A stretch of DNA of 64,000 nt from positions 2,728,001-2,792,000 of the forward strand of contig NZ_CP014304.1 of the NCBI RefSeq assembly GCF_001562275.1, written 5' to 3'. This DNA comes from Hymenobacter sp. PAMC 26628 (lineage in GTDB: Bacteria; Bacteroidota; Bacteroidia; Cytophagales; Hymenobacteraceae). The position numbers were made by a program, and so were the translations under genes. Positions within the stretch are counted from its first letter, which is position 1; each line of letters opens with the position of its first letter. This document shows positions 25,697 through 35,627 of the stretch, one piece after another. Under the pieces are notes generated by a model, which ran no database searches, had not been told where the DNA came from, and saw nothing but the letters and a program-made list of their open reading frames with translations.

Positions 25697-27976
25697 CTAT
25701 TGGTAAATTTCCTGGGGCCGGTTGGCCGCCGCGGCGCCGAACGCCGTGTTCGGCCGGGGCCCCATCGTCAGCTCCAGCGTACCGCCGGCCACGATGTCGC
25801 GGTGCAGCACGTAGCTGTTGGCATACGGCTTGCCGTTCAGGGCCACCGACTGGATGTACGGATTCTGGGGCCCATTGTTTTTGGCGTTGATGACGAACGT
25901 TTTGCCCTGCGGCAGCCGGATGGTGGCGCGGTCCATGAGGGGGCTGCCCAGCACATAGGCCCCGCTGCTGGGGCTGACGGGATAAAAACCAAGGGCCGAC
26001 ATGATGTACCAGGCCGACATCTGCCCGCAGTCTTCGTTGCCGCTGATACCGTCGGGTTGGTCCTTGTACATTTCGCGCAGCACCTGGCGCACCTTCTCGG
26101 CGGTTTTCCACTGCTGGCCGGCGTAGGCGTAAAGGTAGGTGGTGGCGTGGCTGGGCTCGTTGCCGTGGGCGTACATGCCAATCAGGCCCGAAATGTCGGG
26201 CGAGGCGCTTTCGCCCAGGCTGCCCTGCACCACAAACAAGCTGTCGAGCTTCTGCACAAACGCCGCGTCGCTGCCGAACAGGCCGATGAGGCCCGGCACG
26301 TCGTGGGGCACCAGCCAAGTGTACTGCCAGGCGTTGCCCTCGGTGTAGTTGTTCTGGCGGTGGATGGACTGGATGGGATTGAAGGGCAGCTGGAACTTGC
26401 CGTCGGTGGTGAGGCCGCGCATGAAGCGGGTGCGCGGGTCGAAGTATTTCTTGTAGTACAGGGCCCGGGCGCTGTATGTTTTGTAATCGTCCAGGCGGCC
26501 CATCTTCTTGGCCACCTGCGCAATGCTCCAGTCGTCGATGGCGTACTCCAGGGCCTTGGCCACCGACTCGGGCTCCTTATCGGCCGGAATGAAGCCCAGC
26601 GACTTCACGTACTGCGAGCCCATATCGTCGCGGGTACTGGAGGCCTTCATCTGCGCCAGCATCTCGTTGGCGTCGATGCCCGGCGTACCCTTGAGGTAGG
26701 CTTCGGCCAGGGCCGGCACGGCGCTGTAGCCCACCATGCAGTCGGTTTCGCTGCCCATCAAAGGCCAGATGGGCAATTTGCCCTGCTGCCGGCCGATGGC
26801 CAGCATCGACTGCGCCATGTCACCCAACCGTTCGGGCTGGGCCAGGGTAAACAGCGACTGCTCCGTGCGGTACGTGTCCCAGAGTGAGAACGTAGTATAG
26901 TTGGCAAAGGCCGCCTTGGGGTACACCTTTTTGTCGGTGCCCCGGTAGTCGCCGTTGGCATCGTTGAACAGCGCCGGCGCGAACCAGGCGTGGTACATCG
27001 CCGTGTAGAAGATGCGCTTGGCCACCGGGTCGGTCGTCTCGACGGCGATTTTATTCAGCTCCTTGCTCCACTGCGCATCGGCCGCTTTTTGCACCTGCGC
27101 AAAGTCCCAACCGGGGGCCTCAGCCGCGATGTTGGCCAGCGCGTTCTGCGAGCTAACTGGCGAAATCCCCACCTTCAGCTGCAACGCGGCCGGAGCCTTC
27201 GCGAAGCTGAACACGCCCTTGATGGCCACGCCCTGGCCTTTTTTGCCCTTCAGCGCCTGCGCCTCGTTGTACACGGCAAATTGCGAGATGGGCGCCGAGG
27301 TTTTGATGGCAAAGTAGAGCCGTTGGTCTTTGGCCCAGCCCTTGGAAAAGCGGTAGCCCACAAAGGTTTGCGGGTCCACCTGCTCGATGTAGGTGTCGGT
27401 GGCCTTGTCGTCGATGCCCTCCTTGAGGTCGATGATGACGTGCGCCTCCTTGCCCCCGGCCGGGAACGTGTAGCGGTGAAAGCCGACCCGGGCGGTAGCC
27501 GTCAGTTCGGCGCGGATGCCGTAGTCGGCCAGGGTCACGGCGTAGTAGCCGGGCCGGGCCGTTTCGGTTTTGTGCGAGTAGCGCGAGAGGTAGCCTTGGT
27601 GCGGCACCTTCTGCTGGCCCTTGTCGGTCTTGAGGGGCCCCGTGTAGGGCATGATCAGCACGTCGCCCAGGTCGGAGGCGCCCGTGCCGCTGAGGTGCGT
27701 GTGCGAAAACCCGACCATTAGGCTGTCCGAGTAATGGTAGCCCGAGCACCAGTCCCAGCCCTTGATGATGTTCTGGGGCCCCAGCTGCACGGCTCCAAAC
27801 GGTACGTTGGCCCCGAGGAAAACGTGGCCGTGCCCACCCGTACCGATCATCGGGTCAACGAAGGAAGTGAGGCTTTGGGCCGGGGCGGGGGCCGTGCCCA
27901 AAGCGAGGCAAGCGCCAAGCACGGCCTTTAACCAAGGAGCGGCGGGGGTAGGTAGGAAAGCAAAGCGCTGGGCCAT
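25697..27976 (-). CDS. GH92 alpha-mannosidase, first copy
   Basis: 759 residues, normal for GH92. A signal peptide is followed at about residue 36 by SFVDPMIGTGGHGHVFLGAN. Substrate-site stretches include GFSHTHLSGTG and the C-terminal Glu/Asp segment NEDCGQMSAWYIMSALGFYP. GH92 enzymes are calcium-dependent, inverting exo-alpha-mannosidases, mostly acting on alpha-1,2- and alpha-1,3-linked mannose. This copy differs clearly from the one at 33330 in the first substrate loop, so the two probably have different linkage specificity. It is divergent from the SusC gene and is followed by the LacI gene in the same direction. Confidence 0.94.
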   Translation of the reverse strand: MAQRFAFLPTPAAPWLKAVLGACLALGTAPAPAQSLTSFVDPMIGTGGHGHVFLGANVPFGAVQLGPQNIIKGWDWCSGYHYSDSLMVGFSHTHLSGTGASDLGDVLIMPYTGPLKTDKGQQKVPHQGYLSRYSHKTETARPGYYAVTLADYGIRAELTATARVGFHRYTFPAGGKEAHVIIDLKEGIDDKATDTYIEQVDPQTFVGYRFSKGWAKDQRLYFAIKTSAPISQFAVYNEAQALKGKKGQGVAIKGVFSFAKAPAALQLKVGISPVSSQNALANIAAEAPGWDFAQVQKAADAQWSKELNKIAVETTDPVAKRIFYTAMYHAWFAPALFNDANGDYRGTDKKVYPKAAFANYTTFSLWDTYRTEQSLFTLAQPERLGDMAQSMLAIGRQQGKLPIWPLMGSETDCMVGYSAVPALAEAYLKGTPGIDANEMLAQMKASSTRDDMGSQYVKSLGFIPADKEPESVAKALEYAIDDWSIAQVAKKMGRLDDYKTYSARALYYKKYFDPRTRFMRGLTTDGKFQLPFNPIQSIHRQNNYTEGNAWQYTWLVPHDVPGLIGLFGSDAAFVQKLDSLFVVQGSLGESASPDISGLIGMYAHGNEPSHATTYLYAYAGQQWKTAEKVRQVLREMYKDQPDGISGNEDCGQMSAWYIMSALGFYPVSPSSGAYVLGSPLMDRATIRLPQGKTFVINAKNNGPQNPYIQSVALNGKPYANSYVLHRDIVAGGTLELTMGPRPNTAFGAAAANRPQEIYQ

Positions 27977-28076
27977 GAATGGTTGAGCTTAGGATGGGTA
28001 GAAAATAAAGAGCAAGAATTGGCAAGGGGCCCCAGGCTGGGCCTGCCAGGCACAAATGTGCGATTTTAAGTCGTTG

Positions 28077-28097
28077 TTTTTGCTAAAATGTTTAAGC
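28077..28097. promoter_or_regulatory. LacI-type operator candidate, copy 1
   Basis: GCTAAAATGTTTAAGC (28082-28097) is an imperfect palindrome around a central TG/CG step, preceded by TTTTT. It matches copy 2 at 19 of 21 positions and sits about 100 bases before the GH92 start. Confidence 0.6.
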
Positions 28098-28399
28098 ATT
28101 TTTTTAAATATTATGTAAATTTCATGTATCATTGCTCAAAATAACATTAATCCACTGCTAAGTACCGATCTAGGTAATGACGCATGGGCTGGGTTTCTCC
28201 GCTTAGGTAATCAGCCTACGCAAACAATCGATTGCAAATATATTCATCGGTCTAAGTTAAAAAACTTCTGCTCAACCCACTGCTAGAAAAACATTTACCC
28301 GTCTTTTTCCTTCCAGTTCGCGCCCTTGGGGCCCCTGAATTAGCCCAGCCGCCATTCCTCTTTCGTCCACAACAGCTTTGGCAGCACGTTTACGCATGA

Positions 28400-28420
28400 T
28401 TTTTGCTAAAACGTTTAACC
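28400..28420. promoter_or_regulatory. LacI-type operator candidate, copy 2
   Basis: GCTAAAACGTTTAACC (28405-28420) has the central ACGT step typical of LacI/PurR-type operators and matches copy 1 at 19 of 21 positions. It lies about 105 bases before the SusC start, where it could control the susCD-GH92-GH125 operon. Confidence 0.65.
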
Positions 28421-28525
28421 GAATTTCTGATTGTTACGCTTTCCCTCTACTCAGATAATACAACTCTTTGCCTCTCTGCTATTTGCCTGTCACGGGCTAT
28501 TTTTTCCACCCACACCCCCTTTCCT

Positions 28526-31500
28526 ATGCGTACTTTTTTATCCGTTAAAAACTGGCGTGGTATTCCACTGCTGCTGCTGGGGCCCGTGGTGGCCTTGGCC
28601 CCGCTGCCCACGCTGGCCCGGGATAGCAATCGATTGCTAGGCCTGCACCTCGCCGCGGTAACGGTGCAGGGAACCGTCACCGACGAGAAAGGCAGCCCGT
28701 TGCCCGGGGCCACCATCGTGGTGAAGGGGTCCTCCGGAGTGGGCGTCAGCGCCGACGCCAACGGCCGGTTTTCGCTGACGCTGCCCACCGGCAACGAGAC
28801 GCTCGTGGTTTCCTCCGTGGGCTATGTGGCCCAGGAAATTACCCTGGCGGGCCGCACCACGCTCAACATCCAATTGGTGACGGACACCAAGGCGTTGGAC
28901 GAAGTGGTGGTGGTGGGCTACGGCACCCAGAAGCGCTCTGACATTACCGGAGCCGTGGGCAGCGTGAAGGCCAGCGAGATAGTGGAGCGCCCCGTGGTAA
29001 ACATCGCGCAGAGCCTGCAAGGCAAGGTGGCGGGCGTTGACGTATCGCTGAACTCGGGGCAGCCGGGCAGCGCACCAGTGATTCGCGTGCGGGGCTACTC
29101 GTCCATTCTGGCCGGCAACGACCCGCTCTACGTGGTGGACGGCGTGTTCTGGACGGCGGGCATTACCACGCTCAACCCCAACGACATCGAGAGCATTGAG
29201 GTGCTCAAGGATGCGTCGGCCACGGCCATTTACGGGGCCCAGGGCAGCGCCGGCGTGGTGCTGGTTACGACCAAGCGCGGCCGCAAGGGCAGCACGATCA
29301 GCTACGATACCTACGCGAGCATTAACACGCTGGCGCGCAAGCAGAGCGTGCTGAACGCCCGCGAGTTTTTAGCTACCGAGGACCTGGCCTACCAGAACGT
29401 ACAGAAGTACGACCCCGCGGGCTGGGCCGCCGGCAAATACGCCAACAAGGACCCGCGCATCAAGCGGCGGGCCCTGGCCAACCCCAACGACCCCAAGCGC
29501 TTGTTCGACGACCAGCTCAACCCGCTCTACGACGTGGATTGGCAGAACGAAACTACCCGGACGGCCGTGGCGCAAAGCCACAACCTGTCGTTTTCGGGCG
29601 GCAGCGACCAGATGACTTACGGCCTGTTTCTGAACTACGTGGGCGCCAACGGCATCATCGACAATACCTTCCAGAAGCGCTACTCGGCCCGCTTGGTGGT
29701 GGACAACCAGGTGAAGAAGTACCTGAAAATCGGGACCACCCTCAGCTACACCAACATCGAAAACCGCATCGGCAACTACTTCACAGGGGGCAACAACATC
29801 CCGCGGATGCTAATTGAGATGATTCCCATCGTGCCCATTCAGTACCCCAACGGTGTGTATGGCAAGCGCCAGGACTACCCCGACATGGAAGGCGGCGACA
29901 ACCCGGTGGCCATTGCCCGCGAGGACGACGAACGGACCCGGGCCCAGGTGTTTTCGGGCAACGTGTACGCCAACGTCAACTTCCTGCCGGGGCTGGACTT
30001 CCGTACCGTATTGGGCGCCAACATCCGCTCGGAACTTAACCCGTCCTTTGCCTCCAACCTGATTCAACTCCGTAACGGGGGCCGTAACCTGGCCAGCATC
30101 GGCAACTACAACAACAGCAGCATCCAGTGGCAGAACTACTTGACCTACGTCAAGCAGTTTGGTACCGACCACTCACTGAACGTAGTGGTGGGCGTGGACG
30201 CCCAGCGGTTCCAGGAGTTGGCCAACTACGCTGAGACGCAAGACCTGACCGACAACTTCTACGGCTACTACAACTTGGGCCAAAGCGCCACGCCCCAGCC
30301 TCCTACCTCGAATTTTAACTCCAACCGGTTTCTCTCGTTTTTTGCCCGGGCCAACTACGGCTACAAGGACTGCTACTTGCTGACCGTGACCGGGCGGCGC
30401 GACGGCTCGTCGCGTTTCGGCGACAACAACAAGTACGGCTTCTTCCCATCAGCGGCCCTGGCTTGGCGGATTTCGCAGGAAGAGTTTCTGCGCGACAACT
30501 CGCTGATCTCTGATTTGAAGCTGCGCTTCGGCTACGGCCAAACGGGCAACAGCAACTTTGACAACTACCAGTCCCAACCTCGGCTGGGTGGCAACTCCTA
30601 CATTATCAACAGCACCCGAGTATCGGGCCAAACCATCGGCACACTGGGCAATCCGGGGTTGCAATGGGAACGGGCTGGGCAATACGATTTGGGTCTGAAC
30701 GTGGGCTTTTTGCAGAACCGCATCACCTTCGAAGCTGACCTGTACCGCCGCACCACCACTGACCTGCTGCTGAACGCCCCCGTGCCGCGGTCGAGCGGTT
30801 ACCCCAGCATCACGAAAAACATCGGTAGTATTCGCAACCAAGGCTTGGAGTTGAGCCTGAACACGGTGAACGTGCAGACCACGGACTTCACCTGGTCGAC
30901 CACGTTCAACATCTCCTTCCTCCAGAACCGCGTGCTAGCACTGGGCGACGCCGGGGACGACATTTTCCCGGGCCCCAACTTCCTCAACGAAACCAACGTG
31001 CTGCGCGTGGGGCAGCCGGTGGGCTCGTTCTTCGGCCGGGAGCGGCTGGGCACCTGGAGCACGGCCGAGGCCGACCAAGCCCTCAAGTACGGCCGCCTGC
31101 CAGGCGACCTAAAGTTTAAGGACCAGAACAACGACGGACTGATCAACGACCAGGACCGGGTGATTCTGGGCAAGAACATCCCGACCGGCTTCGGCACCTT
31201 CAGCAACACGCTGCGCTATAAGGGTTTTGACTTGCTGGTGGACATCCAGTTCACCTACGGCAACAGCGTGATGAACCTGACCGAGCACTCGGCCCTCGAC
31301 CGCACCGGGCAGGCCAACAGCTACAGCATTGCCCTGAACGACGCTTGGACGCCCGAGCACCAGGATACCTACATCGCCCAGGTGCGGCCGTCGTACGTGC
31401 GCTACGACACGGGTATTGACTCCTACAAAGTGAAGGATGCCTCCTTCATCCGGGGCCGCAACCTGGTGCTGGGCTACAACTTCCCCACCGCCCTCACCGA

Positions 31501-31714
31501 GTCGCTGAAGCTCTCCCGCCTGCGGGTGTACCTGTCGGCGCAAAACTTCTTCCTGGCCAGCAAATACAAAGGTTACGACCCCGAAACGAGCACGTTTGGC
31601 GACAACTCCTACGCTCAAGGCACGCCTCGTGGTAACCCCTTCGCCCAGGGCATTCAGTTCTTCGACTACCCCAAGGCCCACGTGTTCACGGCCGGGCTCA
31701 ACGTTTCCTTCTAA
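28526..31714 (+). CDS. SusC/RagA-type TonB-dependent transporter
   Basis: 1062 residues from ATG 28526. A signal peptide (LLLLGPVVALAPLPTLA) is followed by a carboxypeptidase-like regulatory domain (VQGTVTDEKGSPLPGATIVV) near residues 50-125, a plug domain (DEVVVVGYGTQKRSDITGAV) and a 22-strand barrel ending YPKAHVFTAGLNVSF. It imports oligosaccharides across the outer membrane with TonB energy, capped by the SusD lipoprotein encoded next. The adjacent GH92 and GH125 genes point to alpha-mannan or high-mannose glycans as substrate. It is the first gene of the plus-strand operon and probably controlled through the operator at 28400. Confidence 0.95.
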   Translation: MRTFLSVKNWRGIPLLLLGPVVALAPLPTLARDSNRLLGLHLAAVTVQGTVTDEKGSPLPGATIVVKGSSGVGVSADANGRFSLTLPTGNETLVVSSVGYVAQEITLAGRTTLNIQLVTDTKALDEVVVVGYGTQKRSDITGAVGSVKASEIVERPVVNIAQSLQGKVAGVDVSLNSGQPGSAPVIRVRGYSSILAGNDPLYVVDGVFWTAGITTLNPNDIESIEVLKDASATAIYGAQGSAGVVLVTTKRGRKGSTISYDTYASINTLARKQSVLNAREFLATEDLAYQNVQKYDPAGWAAGKYANKDPRIKRRALANPNDPKRLFDDQLNPLYDVDWQNETTRTAVAQSHNLSFSGGSDQMTYGLFLNYVGANGIIDNTFQKRYSARLVVDNQVKKYLKIGTTLSYTNIENRIGNYFTGGNNIPRMLIEMIPIVPIQYPNGVYGKRQDYPDMEGGDNPVAIAREDDERTRAQVFSGNVYANVNFLPGLDFRTVLGANIRSELNPSFASNLIQLRNGGRNLASIGNYNNSSIQWQNYLTYVKQFGTDHSLNVVVGVDAQRFQELANYAETQDLTDNFYGYYNLGQSATPQPPTSNFNSNRFLSFFARANYGYKDCYLLTVTGRRDGSSRFGDNNKYGFFPSAALAWRISQEEFLRDNSLISDLKLRFGYGQTGNSNFDNYQSQPRLGGNSYIINSTRVSGQTIGTLGNPGLQWERAGQYDLGLNVGFLQNRITFEADLYRRTTTDLLLNAPVPRSSGYPSITKNIGSIRNQGLELSLNTVNVQTTDFTWSTTFNISFLQNRVLALGDAGDDIFPGPNFLNETNVLRVGQPVGSFFGRERLGTWSTAEADQALKYGRLPGDLKFKDQNNDGLINDQDRVILGKNIPTGFGTFSNTLRYKGFDLLVDIQFTYGNSVMNLTEHSALDRTGQANSYSIALNDAWTPEHQDTYIAQVRPSYVRYDTGIDSYKVKDASFIRGRNLVLGYNFPTALTESLKLSRLRVYLSAQNFFLASKYKGYDPETSTFGDNSYAQGTPRGNPFAQGIQFFDYPKAHVFTAGLNVSF

Positions 31715-31731
31715 CTTCCAGCGCTCCCGAT

Positions 31732-33234
31732 ATGTCACTGAACTTTAAATCACTCACCCAAACGGCCCTGTGCGCGGGCCTGCTGCTGGCGGCGGCGGGC
31801 TGCAAGGACTACCTGGTGGAAGACAACCGCTCGACCATTTCCCAGGGCGCGTACTTCACCACGGCCAGCCAGGCCCAGGCCGCGGTTGACGGCCTGTACA
31901 ACAGCCTGCGCATCTTCAACGGCGATACGGGCTACGGCGAAAGCATCTGGGTGGGCCTGGACCTGCTGCCCGGCCACGCCACTTCGCTGGGCCAGAGCCA
32001 GTTCAACAACCAGCTCATCAACCAGACCATCGACCCGGCCAACCCGTACTTTTCCAACGTCTGGAACAACTCCTACAACGGCATCGGGTCGGCTAACCTG
32101 GCCATTGCCCGGATTCCGGACATTTCGATGGACGAAACCCTGAAGAAGTCCCTGCTGGGCCAGGCGTACTTCATGCGGGCCTTTTTGTACTACAACTTGG
32201 TGCGCCTTTACGGCGACGTGCCCCTGCTCACCACTCCCATCGACGGCGCTAGCCCGGACCTGTACCCGACCCGCTCGCCCCAGGCCGACGTGTACAAGCT
32301 AATCATCAGCGACCTGCAAACTGCGGAGGCTGCCGGCCTGCCCGCTGTGGACCTAAACGGGCGCATCTCGACGGGAGCCGTGAAGTCGCTGCTGGCCAAC
32401 GTGTACCTGACCACGGCCGGCTACCCGCTGCAACTCAAGGCCAACTACGCCCTGGCCGCCACCAAGGCCGCCGAGGTGATTGACGCCGGCTCTTATTCGT
32501 TGTTCACTGACTACGCCTTTTTGCACGACAACGCCCACAAAAACCAGGGCGAGTTCATCTTGCAGGCGCAGTACTCCTTCGGCATTGCCAGCAACGCCAT
32601 CAGCCCGCTGGTCATCCCGTACTTCGTGGGCATCTCGAAGTACAGCGACGAGTTCGGGGCCATCATCCCGACCAACGAGTTTTTCAACAGCTACGAGGCC
32701 GGCGACCTGCGCACCCAGGAGCAGCAATTTTACTTCTCGAAGTACCCATCTATCAGCGACCCCACGAAGACTGTGGACTTCAAGGTGCACGCCCTCTACA
32801 AGTACTTTCAGGTGTCGAGCGCGCTCGGCAACGGCTCGTCGGACGAGAACTGGACGCTGCTGCGGCTGCCCGAAGTGATGCTGATTTACGCCGAGGCCAG
32901 CAACGAAGCGGGGGCCCCCACGGCCAAAGCCTACGCGCAGCTTAACGCCATCCGCAGCCGCGCCAAGCTACCCGCGCTGAGCGGCCTGAACCAGGCCGAC
33001 TTCCGCACCGCCGTGTGGAAGGAGCGCTACCACGAACTGGCCTACGAGGCCAAGGCGTACTTCGACATCCAGCGCACCCGCCAGACCTACGACGTGGTGA
33101 ACAACAAATTTGTGAACGTGATTGGCTTCAAGAGCGAAGCGGGCGCGGCCTTCCTGGAGAAATACCTGCTGTGGGGCATTCCATCGGCCGAGATTGGCCG
33201 CAACAACAAGCTAACCCAGAACCCGGGCTACTAG
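31732..33234 (+). CDS. SusD/RagB-type glycan-binding lipoprotein
   Basis: 500 residues. The lipobox is LLLAAAGCKDYL, so the protein is lipid-anchored on the cell surface. The SusD fold is seen in the tetratricopeptide-like helices (AQAAVDGLYNSLRIF, AYFMRAFLYYNLVRLYGDVP) and in the C-terminal RLPEVMLIYAEASNEAG and ERYHELAYEAKAYFDIQR. It forms the hinged lid of the SusC transporter and captures the glycan. It begins 17 bases after the SusC stop, and a strong terminator follows its own stop. Confidence 0.95.
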   Translation: MSLNFKSLTQTALCAGLLLAAAGCKDYLVEDNRSTISQGAYFTTASQAQAAVDGLYNSLRIFNGDTGYGESIWVGLDLLPGHATSLGQSQFNNQLINQTIDPANPYFSNVWNNSYNGIGSANLAIARIPDISMDETLKKSLLGQAYFMRAFLYYNLVRLYGDVPLLTTPIDGASPDLYPTRSPQADVYKLIISDLQTAEAAGLPAVDLNGRISTGAVKSLLANVYLTTAGYPLQLKANYALAATKAAEVIDAGSYSLFTDYAFLHDNAHKNQGEFILQAQYSFGIASNAISPLVIPYFVGISKYSDEFGAIIPTNEFFNSYEAGDLRTQEQQFYFSKYPSISDPTKTVDFKVHALYKYFQVSSALGNGSSDENWTLLRLPEVMLIYAEASNEAGAPTAKAYAQLNAIRSRAKLPALSGLNQADFRTAVWKERYHELAYEAKAYFDIQRTRQTYDVVNNKFVNVIGFKSEAGAAFLEKYLLWGIPSAEIGRNNKLTQNPGY

Positions 33235-33248
33235 CCAACCGGGTGCCT

Positions 33249-33285
33249 GAGCGCCGGGGCCTGGGGCCCCGGCGCTCTTTTTTTG
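33249..33285 (+). terminator. Strong terminator after the SusD gene
   Basis: A perfect 13-bp GC stem (GAGCGCCGGGGCC with GGCCCCGGCGCTC) closes a 3-nt loop and is followed by eight T. It could lower the expression of the downstream hydrolases relative to SusC and SusD. Confidence 0.9.
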
Positions 33286-33329
33286 TAACCTTGGGGCCCC
33301 GCGCCCCTTGCTTTCCCCTACCGTACCGA

Positions 33330-35621
33330 ATGCGTAATCCCTTTCCCGCGCTGGCGGCCCTGCTGTGGGCGGCCGCCCCCGCCCTGGCGCAGGGCCCCAC
33401 CGCCGCCAACGCCGACCCCGCCCAGTGGGTGAACCCGCTCATCGGCACTGACTCGAAGCCGAGCCTGTCGAACGGCAACACGTACCCGGCCATCTGCCGG
33501 CCCTGGGGCATGAACTTCTGGATGCCGCAGACCGGCAAAATGGGCGACGGCTGGGCCTACCAGTACGCAGCCGACAAGCTCCGCGGCTTCAAGCAGACGC
33601 ACCAGCCTTCGCCGTGGATGAACGACTACGGCCAGTTTGCCCTCATGCCCACCACCGGCAAGCGCGTGTTTGAGGAAAACGCGCGCGCCAGCTGGTACTC
33701 GCACAAGGCCGAGGTGGCCGAGCCCAACTACTACCGCGTGTACCTGGCCGACTTCGACGTGACGACGGAAATTGCGCCCACCGAGCGCGCCGCCCGCTTC
33801 CGCTTCACGTTCCCGAAAACTGACAGCGCCTACGTCGTAATTGACGCCCTCGACAAGGGCTCCTACGTGAAGGTGCTGCCCGGGCAGCGCAAGGTCATCG
33901 GCTACACCACGCGCAACAGCGGCGGCGTGCCCCAGAACTTCAAGAACTACTTCGTGGTGGAGTTCGACCACGACTTCGCCAACACGGCCATTTACAAAGA
34001 CAACGCCCTCGACGCCGGGGCTTTGGAAGCCCAGGCCAGCCACGCGGGGGCCGTGGTGGGCTTCAAAACCCGCAAGGGCGAGCGGGTGAACGCCCGCGTG
34101 GCCTCCTCGTTCATCAGCGCCGAGCAGGCCGAGTTGAACCTGAAAGAGATTGGCGACCACGACCTGGAAGCGGTGCGCCAGGAAGGCCGCGCGGCCTGGA
34201 ACCAGGCCCTGGGCCGCATCGAGGCCGAGGGCGGCACCGACGACCAGCGCCGCACGTTCTACTCGTGCCTGTACCGGGCGCTGCTGTTTCCGCGCAAGCT
34301 CTACGAGGTGGATGCCGCGGGCAAAACCGTGCACTACAGCCCGTTTAACGGCCAGACGCTGCCGGGCTATATGTACACCGACACCGGGTTTTGGGACACG
34401 TTCCGGGCCCTGTTCCCGTTCCTGAACCTGCTGTACCCCGACGTGAACGCCGAGATTCAGCAGGGCCTGGCCAACGATTTCCGCGAGAGCGGCTGGCTGC
34501 CCGAGTGGGCCAGCCCGGGCCTGCGCAGCGTGATGGTGGGCAACAACTCGGCCTCGGTGGTGGCCGACGCCTACCTAAAAGGCATCCGCGGGCAAGACAT
34601 GGACGTGCTCTACCAGGCCCTCGTGCACGGGGCCAACAACGAGGGGCCCCTGGACGCGGTGGGCCGCCGCGGCGTGGCCTATTACAACAAGCTGGGCTAC
34701 GTGCCCTACGACGTGAAAATCAAGGAAAACGCGGCCCGCACGCTGGAGTATGCTTACGACGACTTCGCCATCTACCAGCTGGCCAAGGCCCTGAAGCGGC
34801 CCAAGAAGGAAATTGCCCTGTACGCCCAGCGCAGCCAGAACTACCGCAAGCTCTTCGACAAGGAAAGCGGCCTGATGCGCGGCAAAAACCAGGACGGCAC
34901 CTTCCAAAAGCCCTTCAGCCCCTTTAAATGGGGCGACGCTTTCACCGAGGGCAACAGCTTGCACTACACCTGGTCGGTGTTTCACGACATCCAGGGCCTG
35001 GTGGACTTGATGGGCGGCCGGCAGAAGTTCGTGGCCACCTTGGACACGGTGTTTACCCTGCCGCCGGTGTTCGACGATTCGTACTACGGCGGCACCATCC
35101 ACGAAATCAGGGAGATGCAGATTGCGGGCATGGGCAACTACGCCCACGGCAACCAGCCCATCCAGCACATGATTTACCTGTATAACTACGCCGGCCAGCC
35201 CTGGAAAACCCAGTACTGGCTGCGCGAAGTAATGAACCGCCTCTACCTGCCCACGCCCGACGGCTACTGCGGCGACGAGGACAACGGCCAAACCTCGGCC
35301 TGGTACGTGTTTTCGGCCATGGGCTTCTACCCCGTGTGCCCCGCCACCGACCAGTACGTGCTGGGGGCCCCGCTCTTCCCCAAAACCACCCTGCACCTGC
35401 CCTCGGGCAAGGACATTGTGCTGAACGCGCCCAAAAACTCGGCCGCCAACCGCTACGTGAACGCGCTGACCGTGAACGGTAAGCCCTACGACAAGACCTG
35501 GCTCAGCCACGAAGAGCTACTAAAAGGCGCCGTGCTCGACTTCGACATGAGCGCCACGCCCAACAAGCAGCGCGGCACCGCCCCCGACGCCGCGCCGTAT
35601 TCTTTTTCTAAAGCCAAGTAG
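33330..35621 (+). CDS. GH92 alpha-mannosidase, second copy
   Basis: 763 residues from ATG 33330, with signal peptide MRNPFPALAALLWAAAPALA. The body starts WVNPLIGTDSKPSLSNGNTYP and carries the GH92 segments FKQTHQPSPWMNDYGQFALM, MYTDTGFWDTFRALFP and the catalytic-region GDEDNGQTSAWYVFSAMGFY. The THQPSPWMNDYG loop contrasts with SHTHLSGTG in the first copy, so this is a different subgroup. It removes mannose from the non-reducing ends of alpha-mannosides in the periplasm or at the surface. The gene lies between the SusD terminator and the GH125 gene. Confidence 0.94.
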   Translation: MRNPFPALAALLWAAAPALAQGPTAANADPAQWVNPLIGTDSKPSLSNGNTYPAICRPWGMNFWMPQTGKMGDGWAYQYAADKLRGFKQTHQPSPWMNDYGQFALMPTTGKRVFEENARASWYSHKAEVAEPNYYRVYLADFDVTTEIAPTERAARFRFTFPKTDSAYVVIDALDKGSYVKVLPGQRKVIGYTTRNSGGVPQNFKNYFVVEFDHDFANTAIYKDNALDAGALEAQASHAGAVVGFKTRKGERVNARVASSFISAEQAELNLKEIGDHDLEAVRQEGRAAWNQALGRIEAEGGTDDQRRTFYSCLYRALLFPRKLYEVDAAGKTVHYSPFNGQTLPGYMYTDTGFWDTFRALFPFLNLLYPDVNAEIQQGLANDFRESGWLPEWASPGLRSVMVGNNSASVVADAYLKGIRGQDMDVLYQALVHGANNEGPLDAVGRRGVAYYNKLGYVPYDVKIKENAARTLEYAYDDFAIYQLAKALKRPKKEIALYAQRSQNYRKLFDKESGLMRGKNQDGTFQKPFSPFKWGDAFTEGNSLHYTWSVFHDIQGLVDLMGGRQKFVATLDTVFTLPPVFDDSYYGGTIHEIREMQIAGMGNYAHGNQPIQHMIYLYNYAGQPWKTQYWLREVMNRLYLPTPDGYCGDEDNGQTSAWYVFSAMGFYPVCPATDQYVLGAPLFPKTTLHLPSGKDIVLNAPKNSAANRYVNALTVNGKPYDKTWLSHEELLKGAVLDFDMSATPNKQRGTAPDAAPYSFSKAK

Positions 35622-35627
35622 CGGCTA

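Larger units (their letters stand above)
27977..28525. other. Divergent control region of the mannan locus
   Basis: 549 bases between the GH92 gene (minus) and the SusC gene (plus). It is AT-rich around 28080-28300, unlike its surroundings, and carries two LacI-like operator copies. The frame of the SusC gene is open from 28403, but the residues before 28526 do not look like a signal peptide. Confidence 0.6.
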
